From Lepturacanthus savala (Eukaryota > Chordata > Actinopteri > Scombriformes > Trichiuridae), in the NCBI GenBank assembly GCA_030544235.1, contig CM060466.1, positions 6,279,092 through 6,343,091 on the forward strand: a DNA stretch of 64,000 nt, given 5' to 3'. Shown piece by piece: positions 13,220 through 31,381 of the stretch. The notes below the pieces were generated by a model. That model made no database searches and was not told the DNA's origin. It worked only from the letters and a program-made list of their open reading frames with translations. A program made the translations under genes and the position numbers. Each line of letters begins with the position of its first letter. Within the stretch, counting starts at the first letter, position 1.

Positions 13220-14070
13220 GCAGGGGTGGTCTGGAACAAAGTAAAAATACTTTTAGTAGTTTTTTTTTTTACATGGATCTGTAGTTTTCTTGAGTGTGTT
13301 TTATTTGCTCTTACTTTCGCTATCCCCTCCTTACATTTCCAATCCAATGAAAGCATTTTCCCTTATAGTGTGTTAAGGTTAAGTCAGATTATATGTAGAC
13401 TGACAGTCTCTTATATGAAGATATTTCAACTTAAATGTACATATATCTTGTTTTTGGTACAATTAGTCCAATATTAAGCAGAATTATCTGTTTGCATTGG
13501 CAGACAATTTTATTTATTTCATTTTTTTCCTGATTTGGGGTCATTTGGTTTTAAGACTCCCCTTTCCTTTAGAAAAAAAAAGATTAAATTAACTAAAATC
13601 AAGAAAGTGCACTCATACACACTATTTGCTCGCTTGCAGCTGTCAATTGAAGTTCAATGAAGTCCACTTCTTTAAAATATTGCATATCACGCCAACAACA
13701 ACCAAATTCATTTGCTTATCTATGGGTTTTTACAATTGATTGAACACTTATATATACATTTTGTACTTTTTCTGTGAAGTGATGTTGGGAGAATTGGAGA
13801 CTTTCTACTTTTACCAGAGTAATTTTGTTGAGTATCTATACTTTTAGTAAAGTAAACTTTACTGTGGTGTAAAGTACCTTTATCATCCCTGCATGAGACC
13901 TTATTTATGTCACAGGTCATGCTCATATCAGGTCATATGCAGCCAGTTTCCACCAAATTAAGATTTTATTATGCAGTAAGGAATGGAAATTATTAAGGGA
14001 ACATTGATAGCAATATAAAAACTCAAGTAAAGTACTCAAGTAAAGATACTTAAGTCCTGATGTATTAGTT
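13220..14070. repeat. fish interspersed repeat with AGTAAAGTA-type motifs
   Basis: It contains AAAGTAAAAATACTTTTAGTAG, then TACTTTTACCAGAGTAATTTTG and CTCAAGTAAAGTACTCAAGT, phrases typical of a very common teleost non-autonomous repeat. The boundaries are approximate. Confidence 0.35.
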
Positions 14071-14088
14071 ACATTGCACAAGTGGTCC

Positions 14089-14627
14089 TCCAAGTGAGGT
14101 CCAGGGACCCCCAGGCATCATTGAGGAGGTACCAGGGGTTTATTTTCACTATAATTCTACAGTGACCGAATGTAGGACCATTTTTATAGAGGACTGCCAT
14201 AATTTAAAGTAAATAAATGCATGTATTTAATTTAGTTGTATTTATTTCCTATTGTTTGTGTATAATTTTCCCTTTGCACATGAATTTATTTTATTTCAAA
14301 TTTTACTTTCCATTTTATATAGGGGGGAAATTAATATATTAATATATACATGCATTTAAATATTAATAAATCAATACAAAATTGAAAATTAATGTAATGG
14401 GAAAATAATACACAAATACATAATAATGAAATAAATATGGACCGTTACAGGTATATTCATCCATGTAGGGAGTCATTTACTTATTTATTGTTTATTATGG
14501 CAGTTTCAGTCGTCCTTAATTTCTATTATAAAACGTAAAGCTAATATTTTATCAGTTGTCCATGGTCTAGTTTTTTGTGATTTTAAGACGTAAAAAAGGG
14601 GAAAAAAAGTTTAAGAACCACTGCATT
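14089..14627. mobile_element. hAT-type MITE candidate
   Basis: It begins AGTGGTCCTCCAAGTGAGGT...AGGGACCCCC and ends GTTTAAGAACCACTGC, an imperfect inverted pair that matches the familiar fish CAGTGGTTCT(C/T)AAACT terminus. The interior is AT-rich and non-coding. Confidence 0.45.
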
Positions 14628-14695
14628 ACACCTCAGGATAAACAGCAGCTGCTTTATGATGGCTCTCCTCTTTCTGTGTGAAGCACCCAGCTCCG

Positions 14696-14775
14696 CTGTG
14701 ATTGGATGAGGCGGAGGGCTACTCTTCCTCCTCCTATTGGTCCACAGAATTGCCCCGCCGCCTCCCGACCAATCA
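14696..14775 (+). promoter_or_regulatory. tmed1: tmed1 promoter with three CCAAT boxes
   Basis: ATTGG at 14701-14705, ATTGG at 14736-14740 and CCAAT at 14769-14773 are spaced 33-35 bp apart, 95-165 bp upstream of the tmed1 ATG in a GC-richer stretch. Regularly spaced CCAAT boxes are the signature of NF-Y-driven TATA-less promoters. No CCAAT-N9-CCACG ER-stress element was found around them. Confidence 0.55.
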
Positions 14776-14866
14776 CAACGTCGCAAAGTTCTGCTGCGGA
14801 AGTAGGGATGTGCAAGGGAGATGGCTGAACTTAGATAGCCGGGCTTTGAGGCGGAATATTGTCACC

Positions 14867-19223
<4,357 letters not shown>

Positions 19224-20092
19224 AAGGATCTCTTTGCTGATACATGACAGGCTGGGAAGGAAATCCCACTCCAACACAAACTGTTCAGCTGGTTCCCCAT
19301 ATATCATGTTGTTCTTCAGTACTTTTCCTTTGGTTTACATTAACACCAGCAGGCAACACATGTTATAGTGGACCCATTTTTTTTTAAAATTACTTTTAAT
19401 ATTTTGTTTGTGAGCAATAATTAAAGGTGAAGAAGAGATTGAGGAAGTTAAAGTGGGTCACTTAATGTCATTTAGTGCCTTTTTTTTTAATGTCAAACCA
19501 CCAACATGTTAAAAGGTTTGGGAATTTTCTGCTAAAGGTGACAGGTCAGTTAAATGACACGAGTCCAGAACTGATCCACAGAACTCCCACCTTTGCCAGT
19601 TTTACAGGTGAGAACAATGTGCAATTGTGTTGTCTGTGTTATTGGTTCATCCTGACATTAGATTGGCATATTCGCCCAAATGTTTCCTTGGTTACAGCTG
19701 TATTGATGGTTCGTTTTTTTTTCATGTTCATGTGTTGCTGATTTCCATACACGTGCCAGTATGCTGATGTGTTGACATAAGAATGTAGGAGAAGAAAAGA
19801 GAGGTGATTTCCATTATTTTTTGCCAATATTGTACATGTCAGTAGTCTTCCAGACAAATATGTAGTATGTTTGTGTGCGTGCGTGTGTGTGAGTTTATAT
19901 ATGTTTACGGATAATATACAAAGAGTGAGGTGTGTGTTTCTGTTTGGTCTATCTCGATGATCAAGCTGTTTTTTTTGTTGTTTCTTACACGATTTTATGT
20001 AGACAGTGATTTTCTTTTTCGTAAGAACAGACTTTCACTATACATTCTGTAAATTTATTAAAAATCAGGTTTTGATTGGAGTCATTGATCAT

Positions 20093-20098
20093 AATAAA
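20093..20098 (+). terminator. tmed1: candidate tmed1 polyadenylation signal
   Basis: AATAAA about 870 bp after the tmed1 stop. It is one of the few canonical hexamers downstream; use of this site is inferred. Confidence 0.4.
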
Positions 20099-20936
20099 TG
20101 CGTTTTTTACACAGTAAATTGATGCAAGTGATATGATTGACTTAAAAACTGATTAGTAGGGCAGACAAATGAGTAATTATTTGAATTTGCCTGTGATGCC
20201 CCATGTATACAATGGAAAAACGTGATTAATTCCACTAAAATTAGTGGAGTTAAACTCGCATATAGAATAAAAATAAATTCCTCAAAAGCAGCTTTTTAAT
20301 CTGCATGTTAAACTTTACTTGACCAGTAAAATAATTGTTAATTCCTTAGTAGTTTTAATGTGTAATCCTACTTGTCAGGAAATAAGCAAAAATCTGCGGA
20401 CACATGACACCAGTTTACTTTATTGTTGCTGATGAGACCTCATACAAACAGCAGAATCTGACATCAAGAAGTTGGCATGAAGGATAAATAGCACATAATA
20501 CTTAATCAGATACTTGGACCACACATGACACTATTATCAGAGATGTATTACAGCATGAGCCTGTCTGGCCCAGACCCAGGACCAGGTCCCCCTGATCCAG
20601 TTCCAAAGCCAGAGCGACTGCAGGACCACAATGCCAGGACCCTAAAGCCAGATCCCCTCCACAGTAGTCGCCTAGCAGTAATCTCAATAGACCCTGGTCA
20701 TTCTTTGACAACGATTCCACAGGTTTATGGTTTATTTATTGCCCCTGTAAACAGGATCATCATTAAATTTTCATTATTAAAAATAAACCACTGTCTATTT
20801 TAATTCTGAACTGTTAATAATTTAAAAACTATTGCTATCTGTGCAAATAGTAGCCAGGTCTGAATGTAGGCATGGTGAGAACACAATGATAGATTGAATA
20901 AAAATCTTAGAGATGAATAAAAACCTTAAACAAGCT

Positions 20937-20942
<6 letters not shown>

Positions 20943-21027
<85 letters not shown>
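20943..21027. repeat. (TA)n microsatellite
   Basis: Uninterrupted TA repeat of about 42 units. Confidence 0.97.
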
Positions 21028-21030
<3 letters not shown>

Positions 21031-24000
21031 TGTGTATTAATACACTATTGAATGTTTTGCAGAAGGAGAAATAGTAATGAGTGGCCAACAGATGGCGCGA
21101 AATGTGTCGTCTTGGGTCAGAGGTCAACCTGAGAGCAGCTACTAAAACAACAGAAGAAAAAACATAAAAAAAAAACAACTAGCGAGTAAAATTCAAAATG
21201 GAGTGTCACAAACGAAGTAGCTAACGAGCTACGAAGGCTGAGTAATGAAAAAAAGGCTGGAAGGGATTTTTTTTAGTTCCAGTTATAAAGACAACGAGCC
21301 ACAGAGGGAGGCGCCGAAGAGGAGAAACTACCGCTAATGCTAATGCTAATGCGAATGCTAATGCTAAACTAGTAGCACCACCGCCTGAAAATTGTTGATA
21401 TTCGCTGGTTGTTTCTGCCTAAGATGAAGCAAAATCGAAGGCAGCTGAGAGAACAAAGCCAGAAAACACATCCAGATCCGCATGAGGTAAGACTGTTTTT
21501 ATTTGTATGTATTGTGTTTATGTTTGCTAATGTTATATTTGTGTCACATCCATATCTTGCTGTCAATTTTGTTGTATAAGACGCTTATTCTCTTATTTGA
21601 GTTTGGTGTAGTTAGGTTTATTATATTTCTAATTGTCTATAAAAATATGTTTTGTTGTTAATATTGTTTTAAAAAATCATGCTGTGGACCTAAAAGGTCA
21701 AATATATAGAAATCTTTATAAAAGCTATACTTTAAAAATAATAACAATACGTCCACAGTGCGTTTAGAGGGGCTCAGAATAGAAATGTAGCTTTTCTGAA
21801 AAAATATATATATTTTAAAATTTTTGACTGGTTTGAATATAACTTTATGCATACCAGCCATTAGCAACAGGGGAATTGCAGGTTGCCAGATACAGTCTCT
21901 ATGCTCAGCAATGCAGGATTTACATGCCATCAAAACGCATGCAAAATGGGCAACTTTCCTCCTAGATGGGTAAGTTAAGCTAACTGGTTTGCTAACTTAG
22001 CTAACGTTACCTGTCAGTCAAATTCCTCTTCAACAATTTTAATATATAATGCAAATCAGAGAGAGTTCTAAGCAGGGAAAATGAAAAGAATGAATGATAG
22101 CAGGCTAGCGATAGTTGGTTGTCATAGATATGCCTCTAATTGATAATGGATAGCAAAGCTAATGTTAAATATTGTTTTAAAACGTATTGATTAGTTGAAT
22201 TTTGTAGTTTCCCTGTATGATTCATTACTTGACATAGTGAAGGCTGACTGCTTGACGCAGTTGGCAACAAACCTGCAACCCGACTGCTGGATTGTTCTTT
22301 TTTGTGTTTAAAGTATGATTTTGAAACACTAGATGTTGACAGTTTTCTCATTTTATATATTCAGCTTTTAATTGAATGACCTGTATTGCTGGTGATTCAA
22401 GTGACTTTTATTTCTTATGATCTGTTATTTTTTTAGCTTTTGCAATGATGACTGTGCTGTAAATCCTGTTGAGATGCAGGTGAACACTGAAGTTAAACTA
22501 TATTATATTATTAATAATATAATAATCATTAGGCCATGATTGTTGCATGTGTGTTTTCTAGCGGTGGTCAGACTGATAACGTGGGGGCCATTTTGTGTCC
22601 AGGCACAGGGGGCCGTCACATCCTAATCGGCCTACATGTGTCCTGATGAGCATCACGTCGCTAAAATAATTAATCTCACAGTGCATTGAGGCACTTTTAA
22701 GCTTTGCCAAGCAGTATGAAGTGATAAAAATGGATGAGAGGAAACTCAATTGTTAAATTTGCAGTTTGTGTGCAAGCCGTTCATGCACATAACACAGTAT
22801 TTGGCCATTTAAAAAAAAAAAAAGGGTTTGCTGGTGTGCAAAAAAAGTATCCGTCAGCCTTATCAGGAGATATGATATCTCTATAGTTGCTGTGCTTTTT
22901 CTTTTCATTTGGCACACGAGGGATGACACGTCCATGCTCGCTTCAAGCGAGGAACCATAAAATCAGACTGCGCAGTATTTATAGGTGAAAAAAGTACATA
23001 ATATTGGATATACTGTGTAAGCTCAATAACCTACATCTATGTACACAGGCGATTTTGTAGACTGAGGCCCAAAATACGTAAATGTCACCTGCAACCTTTG
23101 TCACGTTTACTTTTCGTAAATGTCTAATAAAAACAATTAATTATGACACTATTTCATTTCATTATTTGGTACATCTCATCTTGTATTGCAGTACAACAAC
23201 TGGAGCAGACTGTGGCTACAGTCCAAGTCGGAGCGGGAAACACCCGAGTTTCCTCTCACCAGTGGTTGGGACGAGAAGGGACGTGCGGAGGTCGCCTGTG
23301 TAGGGGGGGAAAAAAGACGTTAAGGTTTTTCAGTTTTTTGAATTTGAAAGTACACGAGAAACACACATACAGAGTAGGTTTGCATACCTTTATTTAATTC
23401 TGCTCAACTCTTGAGCAACCAGACAATAATTGTGCATCTACTGTCTTTACTGTGCGTTGCCACTGGCAACTGTCGGTTACCACGGTAACTCACAGCTCCA
23501 TTGTAGCCGGGCTGCAACCCAGAAAAGTGAAATGTTCCCGTCTCCGTTTGACTATCATGCAAATCAAATGGTAATGACCCGAACTCTGTTTGTGTCACAC
23601 TCGGTGAGGTGTTCACCGATCGAATCAGAGCGACAGGCGGCCTCGTGTGTGTTTAGTGTCAGATGCAACAAGAGATGAGGTTAAAAAAAAAGAGACTGAA
23701 AGAAAGCTTAGTGCTGCATGAGTATTTAAGAAAAGAGATGAAGCGAAGAATAAGCACCAGCCACTGCACCTTATTTTTCTATTCCTTTATTCAGTCAATC
23801 ACTTCTGAAAGTCCCTTTTCCACATGGTCCTTTTTTCCATTATGGCTTTTTTTTAAAAGTTGATTTATGAAATAATTACTAAATAACTTTTGCTCAAGGC
23901 ACTTGGATACAAATTGCAGAGGATGCACTGTAATAGGAGGTAAATCTCAGAGGTCACTGATACCTCCACTATTACTTTTTATAATTATTAATCAACAAGA

Positions 24001-24658
24001 CACCAGAAGACACTGCACACCCACAGCTGTAATGAGCCAAAATGAAACATACAAATCCCACTGGTCAGTCTAATTATTAAGATCTTTTGAAGACTGACTT
24101 GTCATCCTTTTAACATCTACCAAAAATGAAGAGAAAGTTATTTATTTTTCTTAATTAAAAAAGTGCTGCTTACTTATTGAGGTGTTTAGTGTGAATGTTA
24201 CTGACAGAACATTAGCGACATTAGCATTAACATTAACTTTAAAAACGACGACTTAAAGTGTTTTTTTTTTTTTACCTTTATAAAAAAAGTTATGAATCAT
24301 ATACTGTTTTAAGACGCTTTCATTTCAAATGAAATAAGCAGAATTCAAGACTCGATTTGATGGTTCAGAACCTATAAGTCAATAAACTCATCAGATTGAT
24401 CCCTTTTCATAATACTGAATGCAGAAAATCTCATCATATATTTGTTATAAAGGCCTGTACCTATGCATACGGTCAAAATCACATCCATAATGTTTCCGAA
24501 ATGCACAGACTGAAACAGCATCAGATAATAAAACACAAAGAGGACAGAGTTTGTAGTTATAAGAGTTTTTACATGAAAAAAACATGTAATGAGAAATATA
24601 AAAAAAAAAAAAAAAAATGTAAACCAAAAAAAAAAAATAAAAAGAAATGGGTCTGTTT

Positions 24659-27600
24659 CTAGTCAAGCAGGGAGGGCTCTGAAGGACGCATGACAGCGGA
24701 TCGGTTGGGAGCAGCCGGGGGTCTTCTGCTGCAGGAGGAGAGAGGAGGAGGAGGAGGAGGAGGAGGGAGAGAAGAAACATGCAAGGCAAAATATCATCAG
24801 ATAGTCATGCACCATGATTCCCAAACCACCAAACAAAAAAAGCAAAAGAAAAAAAAAAAAAGCCAGAACATAGCAACTTCCCACTTCCCACACCAACTTC
24901 CCACCAGAGTGTGTGTGTATGTGTGTGTATGTGTGTACCTGGGGATGCCCGGCGGCAGGGCGGGCGGCAGGCGTCCCGGCCTGGAAGGGACAAGCGGCAC
25001 CGAGCTAGAATCCCCTGCGTGGGCCTGCGGGGGGCCGGGGCGAGAAGGGACGGGCGGCGCCGAGAAGCCCGGCGTGGGGTTGAGAGGCGGCGGAGGACCC
25101 GGGGTCGGACCCCTCACCGCCGGGGGTCGGCTGGGAGGGGGCGCCGTCGCTGAGGCACCGCGGGACCCTGGGACACTGAGACAACAGGGATAGGATGTTA
25201 GGGAGTTAGCTTTTAAAGTGATTTTTGGAGATGATCTCCGATGATGACCAGCGACCAGGATCAGAAAGAGTCAGGCCAGAAGAAGATGTGATTATGCTGG
25301 TGTGGTGTATGTTAGTGTGAGGCCTTAATATAAAACAGATTTTAGCTTCTCATCTACAGATACACCGTGTGTGTGTGAATTATTTGGTAATTTACAGCAC
25401 TTTTATTATGAGTCTCTTCATCGCCCACTAATACAGCACGATGAAATATTATTTTTTACCTAAACTCAATTATTAAAATCATTTCTTTTCTGTTAATACG
25501 TGGATTAATTCCTCCGCTGTGTTTGTTACCTTTGCTCTTTGACGATCCAGGTGTCGTCTACAGGCGGAGGTATGGGGGTAGAGATAGTGGTGGTGCTGAT
25601 GTCTCCGATGATGACCAGCGACTCTTTCAGAGCGTGGTACATCCTCAGCATCTCGTCCCTCCTCTGGGCCTGCTCGGCAGACTCCTCCATCAGGCTGCCC
25701 TGATCCCCGGCCGAGTACAGGTAGGCCAGCAGTTCAGAGTGGATGAAGTCCTTCGCCTGGAGGTGCAGGAAGAGAGAGGAACGGGTGTTCAAACAACAGA
25801 ATAAACCTGTCTGTGTTTAGCCTCAGGTTTATATTTTCTCACTGATTTGAGGGTTCCTGCAGGGTCTTAAAAGGATTGAATTTATGAATTTGGAAATAAT
25901 ACTTTATAAGGACTTGAAAAATTCTTGAATCGTGGTATCTGGGTCTAAATTTGTGCAGTATGCGACATCTCCTTATCTCATTCTGTTCAAAAGTTTGAAC
26001 TGAATTTGTCAACCACTATTATTTTGATAAAATAATAGATTATGGCGGAACTGTTACGACCCAAAAGTTCTGACTTGTCCTAAAACCGTAGATTCGTCAG
26101 GGTGGTTAATTTTAGATAATTGATAAAAGTCTTGACGTTTTGGTTTGTAGTATATAGCAACATCATCATACTATGATATACTATAATATTACAGTTAACT
26201 TTCCTCACCATTTCATCAGAACCTTCATTCTACCCTCATTCGCTGTGCTTCATGTTAGGGACCGTCTGCAAATGACATATTTAAGTAGGAATTGATTGAT
26301 GGAAAAATGTTGCCTATAGTCAAAAATATTTTATATGGACGTAGGGCTCAAAAAGCATAGTTTTTCTTTGTTTTTCTTTGTGAAATAGGTTTTAAGTTTT
26401 ATATAAATGGTCTTAAACAGACGTGAATTAAACTTGAAGGAACCTGTAGGAACCCTGTTATTTGCTGGTGATCTCTTTGTCTTCATCAGGAGAGAATTGA
26501 AAATTTAAACAGTTAATATATAAAAAATGGATTAATGCTGATTAGTTGCAAAAAACAGCAGGAATCGTACACTGTTGATCATGAGGTGCATGATGGTCTT
26601 GGGCATGAGGTCTCTGATGGACTTGTTGACGATGCCGATGTAGGAGTCCACCAGGTTGCGGATGGTCTCCACCTGCCGCTCCAGCTGAGGGTCCATGGAC
26701 ACGGTGTCGCTGGGATTCATCGCGTCCTCGTTCTCACCCTGGAGACCAGGACAGAGACAGTCAGCTCATCTGCAGATACACCAGTATGTGTTTGGAAATA
26801 CTCTGCAAAGTGAATACTTTTATAAACCGTATGTGTGTGTGTGGAGGCAGACCGTTGCTGAAAAAGAACATTCCAGCTATTACCTTAATCACCAACTATT
26901 TTTTATAACAGATTAATCAATTTGAGTCATTTTTAAGAAGAAAATGTCCAAAATGTCTCTTCTCTGATTATTTTCTGGTCTCTTTAGTCTTCTATAATAG
27001 TAAACTGGTGACTTTGAGTGGTATTCTGTTGGTCTGGACAAAAAAAGACATTTTAGGTTGATTCTTTAGCTTTGTAAAACAGTGCTTAACATTTTACAGC
27101 ATTTTATAAGCCAAACGACTCATCTATTCAATAATTGATGGATTAGACTATCAAAATAGTCATGAGTTGCAGCTCTATATTTAAGCTCTGCAAACATTTA
27201 AAGTCAAAGAGGCTTGTGGACATGTTCAGTGTAGTTTGTTAGTTTAGTTTTTAGCTCGCAGTGTGTGTGTTTTGTAAATATAATTAGTGAATGAACTACT
27301 TAAAATGTAGAAACCTGGTCTTTCTCCGGGTAAACTCCCGCTCTGAGGAACGAGGCCTTCCAGCTGTCCACGTCCTCCTGAGTGTCACAGGCCAGCTCGA
27401 TCTGACGCAGGTCTTTATACACGTTCCTGTACAACACACACGTACAACACATGAGCAACCCTGAACTAAAGACGGGAACATCTTTCCTGATTTTTAATTA
27501 TTTTTCCTTTAGATCTCAGCATGATGTCCAGCCTTTGAGGATCTTCTGGTCTACCTCACCTTGCCAGACAGACCCTATTTAAGTGATTTCTTGATCGAGA

Positions 27601-30600
27601 TATAGAATTTTAACTCAAGTGTGATAAACTACAGTTAAGTTATGCTTTACCAAGTCAAGAATTCCCCTTTTTAAACAGGAAATCTGCATTTTGTGTTCAC
27701 TTGTGTTGTCTTTGACTAATATTTAAATTAGTTTGATCTAAAACATTTAAGTGTGACAAACATGCAAAAACAAAAAAGGAAGGGGGAAGACGTTTTCACA
27801 TCAGCGTGTATATACGCACCTCTGTTCAGTGTTGAAGATGGCAAAGACGTGTTTGCTGGACATAAATCCCTTCTCCACATCTCTCAGCTTCAGGTTGTCC
27901 AGAGGCAGCATGTACTTCTTCTCTTTTTCCTGATAAATCACACACAAAATCAGTGTTCAGACACGTTAAATGTTTTCTGTGGAGGTACAAGAAAAAAGGC
28001 TGAATGTTGCGGTCAAACGGATACAGGAAGTGGCAGCGTTGAGCCAAACAAAACACGATGTTTCTATCCCAAAGATGAAAAGAGACAAATGGGAGTGTGG
28101 ATTTTCCTGTTGGCAGCCTTACCTCTTCATCTTTGTACCAGGAAAGAGACTCAGCAGTCAGGACGAACCAGTAGTCCTTTGATCCTCCCTTCATGATACT
28201 GATGTTGATAGTGAGCCAGCCTCTGCGGATCACCTGCACACGACAGCCGTTCAGTTGAATGAAATATAAAACCCACCGGAGCAGGGATAGTGGATTTACA
28301 GGAAGCAAAAAAAAAGATATTAACCCTCTATTGCATTGTGTTGCAGCAATTAGTACTATCTTCATTTTTCTAAAAAGCTGTGATATAAAATCAATTTTTT
28401 TTTTTTTAAAGGTAGGTGAAAAGGGAGCTTTTATTTTGAAGGACATACAATTTATGAGGTCACATGACCAGAATATCCTGTTTGCTCATGGACATTTAAC
28501 ATGTGAGCATCACATATGTCACATATGGCAACAATATACAAATCTGGAAAATCTATATGGAGTTTCATGAAACTTTTTCTCATATATAATTTTAATTCAT
28601 CTAGTATTTGGGCCATTTTAAGTAATACAAACATTCAAAGAATTTTTTACCGTTATATTTCATGCAATGGAGGGTTAAAAACAAATGAAACCCCACTAAA
28701 TGTACAATAAAAATAACACAACAGCAGCCATGCACGTTTTACTGTATTCTTCATTGTTGTCGAATGCATCAACTGAAAAAAACACCACAGACCAAAAAAA
28801 TAGAAAAAAGAAAAGAATCAAAAAGCAGGTTTCAATGAAAAGTCACCTGCTTTGCATCCCACTCTGTGCCAGACTGACGGATAAGAAGACAGAGGGAACA
28901 ACACACAGGGATAATAAGCATAATGCAACACCCTAGTGTGGATGATATAACTACGATTATATTATAGCTGTAAAACAAAGATAAAGTTGAATTTCTTATT
29001 TTTTCGTGGCCTAGAAAAACGGCCATGTGACATCATCCCATGTGACATCATCCCAGTTTAAATCTGTACAACTGGGAAAGTCACTTGTTACCAGAAAGAC
29101 TTGTTTTTTACAGCGTGATATCTAGTTCTCATAATGAATTCATGAGTTTGACTCTTTCACTTCCCTCTTCTCCGTCGAGGAGCACATATCGAGGCTGCTC
29201 GGGAATGGCCTTAACAGCTGCCGACTCCCCCACCCACCCAAAGAGGAAGTGACAGTGGAGGTGCAGGGGTGTAGGGTACTTACGAGAATCTCTCCCTGGC
29301 CAATGAAAAGGAGGAACAGTACAGGAGAAAGAGGAAAGGGAAATAAAGAGAAGAGACAAGAGGGGCACAGACAAGTATGTAAATGTGAAGCAACAAAAGG
29401 GCAACAATGGCAGGAGAGACAGGCTGAGACAGTGGCAGAAAAAACAAGGAAATAAATAAAAGGAACCGCAGGAGAAAGCAGCTGCTGTGATGCTACAGTG
29501 GTGTGAGGGCTTCCCGTGTCTGTTTTGAAGCAGTGATTTACCTGATTTGGCATGACTCTCTTTTTTGTGGCGTTAGCTGCCGTCCTTTGCTGGGCACTGC
29601 AGGAGAGACAGTCAGAAACATACAGTACATGTCAAAAACAACTTTTAAACCCAAAGGACCCCTGTTGGTATGTAAGAATTGATCAGATTGTCCACATTTT
29701 TGCCTTTTAGAGGACGAAAGACACAAGAAATTGCAGCACACATATACCAAAGATAGAGAATATCACCACCTTATTAAAATAATGGCATCATGTTTTGATG
29801 AAAGTGAAAACACCTCAATCCTGAGTTGAAAGGATCATACTCTTTATGCCCTATAAGACAATGGCCATTTTATTTTTTTGCCCAAGTCAGTAGTACTGCT
29901 AATAATAGAAGGAAGTGCTGTCTGTCTGTACCAAGATGGGAAAAGTTGCTTTACTGGATCTGTGATATTCATTTTAGGTTTTGCTCTAGCTGGCCCCTCA
30001 GAATTTACTAAAAAACATGTGGCCAAAAAAATGCTATATCCCCTGAATGATTTGTGCTTTTCCAACCACATTTGGTGAACTTGTCTAGATATGATGTCTG
30101 AGTGACCATGACAGATTTGGTGCCATTCGGCAAATAGGTAGCGCTGTAGCACCATCATTTCTGTCTGTCTTAGACATGTTTTCACATATCTGAAGAACCA
30201 TTTATCCAATCGACTTTTACACTTTGCAGGATACAAGGAAGCACAAGTTTTAAGTCCGTCTGATGAATGATTCCCGACAGTACTGTCCCTCTATCAAATA
30301 TCAATATAAATATTGGCCTAATCGTGCATCTGTCCGGTTATAATAACAGTAATTTATTTGTTCACACCTTCCCATAAATTCATTTTATTGAAGTTTCTTT
30401 AACTTTTTCCAGGTAGGAACCAGGATGGTGATCAGTTCTACGTGCTGGATGCTGATCTCTGCTGATCCTAATGAAGCTCATTAAATCAAGGTATGAAAGT
30501 AACGTCTTACTTGGCAAATCCAATGAAGTCCTCATGGTTAGTGTTGATGTAGGAGAGCTCAATGTCAATCAACAGCAGCACCTGGTGGGCAAATCATGAC

Positions 30601-31332
30601 ATTTCAGACTTTACTGCAACAAACATGACCACTCATTTACTTAATGCAGGCACGATGGTATAAATGGAAAATGTAGTGAAGTAAAAGGCTAAAAAATACT
30701 TAGAAGTTGCACTTTTTGTTAAAAATGGTGTAAAATTGAGCAACTTAACAGCATCCAGCCAGTCTACCTGCAACAATTAGTTGATTAATCAATTAGTTGC
30801 TATATTTTACATTAATCGCCAACTATTGTGGTAATCAATCATCGATTTGTGTAATTTTAAGAAGAAAATGTCCAAATATTCTGATTCAAGCTTCTCACAT
30901 CTGGTTATTTTCTGGTTTCTTTAGTCTCTATAATAGTAAACTGATGATCTTTAGGTTGTGGACTGTTGGTCTGAACAAAAAAAAGACATTTTTGGTTAAA
31001 TCTTCAGCTTTAGGAAACACTAATTGACATTTTACACCATTTTATGAACCAAACAATTCATTGATTAATCGTTTCAATAATTGATAGATTAATTGACTAT
31101 CAAAATAATTGCAGCCCTACTTGGCAGAAATTGAATATTGATAAATTAATTTATAATTCAATCAAATTATGACCTGTACCCACCCATATCAATAACACCC
31201 CTCTGAAAAAATAGTTCCAAGCATGTTTTGTTATGAAACTGTACAAACTTAGAGGTACAGTAGATAGCATTCGTCTCTCTCTTGTTGACACACAGACACA
31301 CACACACACAGACACACACACACAGACACACA

Positions 31333-31381
<49 letters not shown>

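Larger units (their letters stand above)
8500..14690. other. intergenic region between divergent tnfsf14-like and tmed1 genes
   Basis: A likely non-coding first exon and the promoter of the tnfsf14-like gene lie near 8904-9050 (donor GTGAGA on the minus strand). Beyond this the region is AT-rich and repeat-bearing: (TG)n at 9521-9538, (CA)25 at 9929-9978, and common fish repeats at 13220-14625. The longest open frame (12271-12516, plus) has no family I recognise. Confidence 0.55.
19224..24658. other. intergenic region between convergent tmed1 and dnm2
   Basis: It holds the tmed1 3'UTR with an AATAAA at 20093-20098, a GC-richer island at about 20560-20700 without a recognised product, the (TA)n at 20943-21027, and repeat-like sequence at 21060-21500 that includes tandem GCTAAT hexamers (21335-21366). 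The dnm2 3'UTR occupies an unknown part of the right side; AATAAA on the minus strand is present at 24141-24146. Confidence 0.5.

Noticed and set aside
14696..14775. ER-stress response element in the tmed1 promoter
   Set aside because: None of the three CCAAT boxes is followed by CCACG after nine bases on either strand.
21300..21490. Possible short exon (ATGAAGCAAAATCGAAGG followed by a GAG|GTAAGA donor)
   Set aside because: It is surrounded by GCTAAT repeats and repeat-like sequence with no matching downstream exon; probably a transposon fragment.
24690..25193. 167-codon plus-strand frame, Gly-rich
   Set aside because: It is the antisense of the GC-rich dnm2 proline-rich exon and the adjacent intron.
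25523..25804. 93-codon plus-strand frame
   Set aside because: It is the antisense shadow of dnm2 exon 18 and has no independent support.
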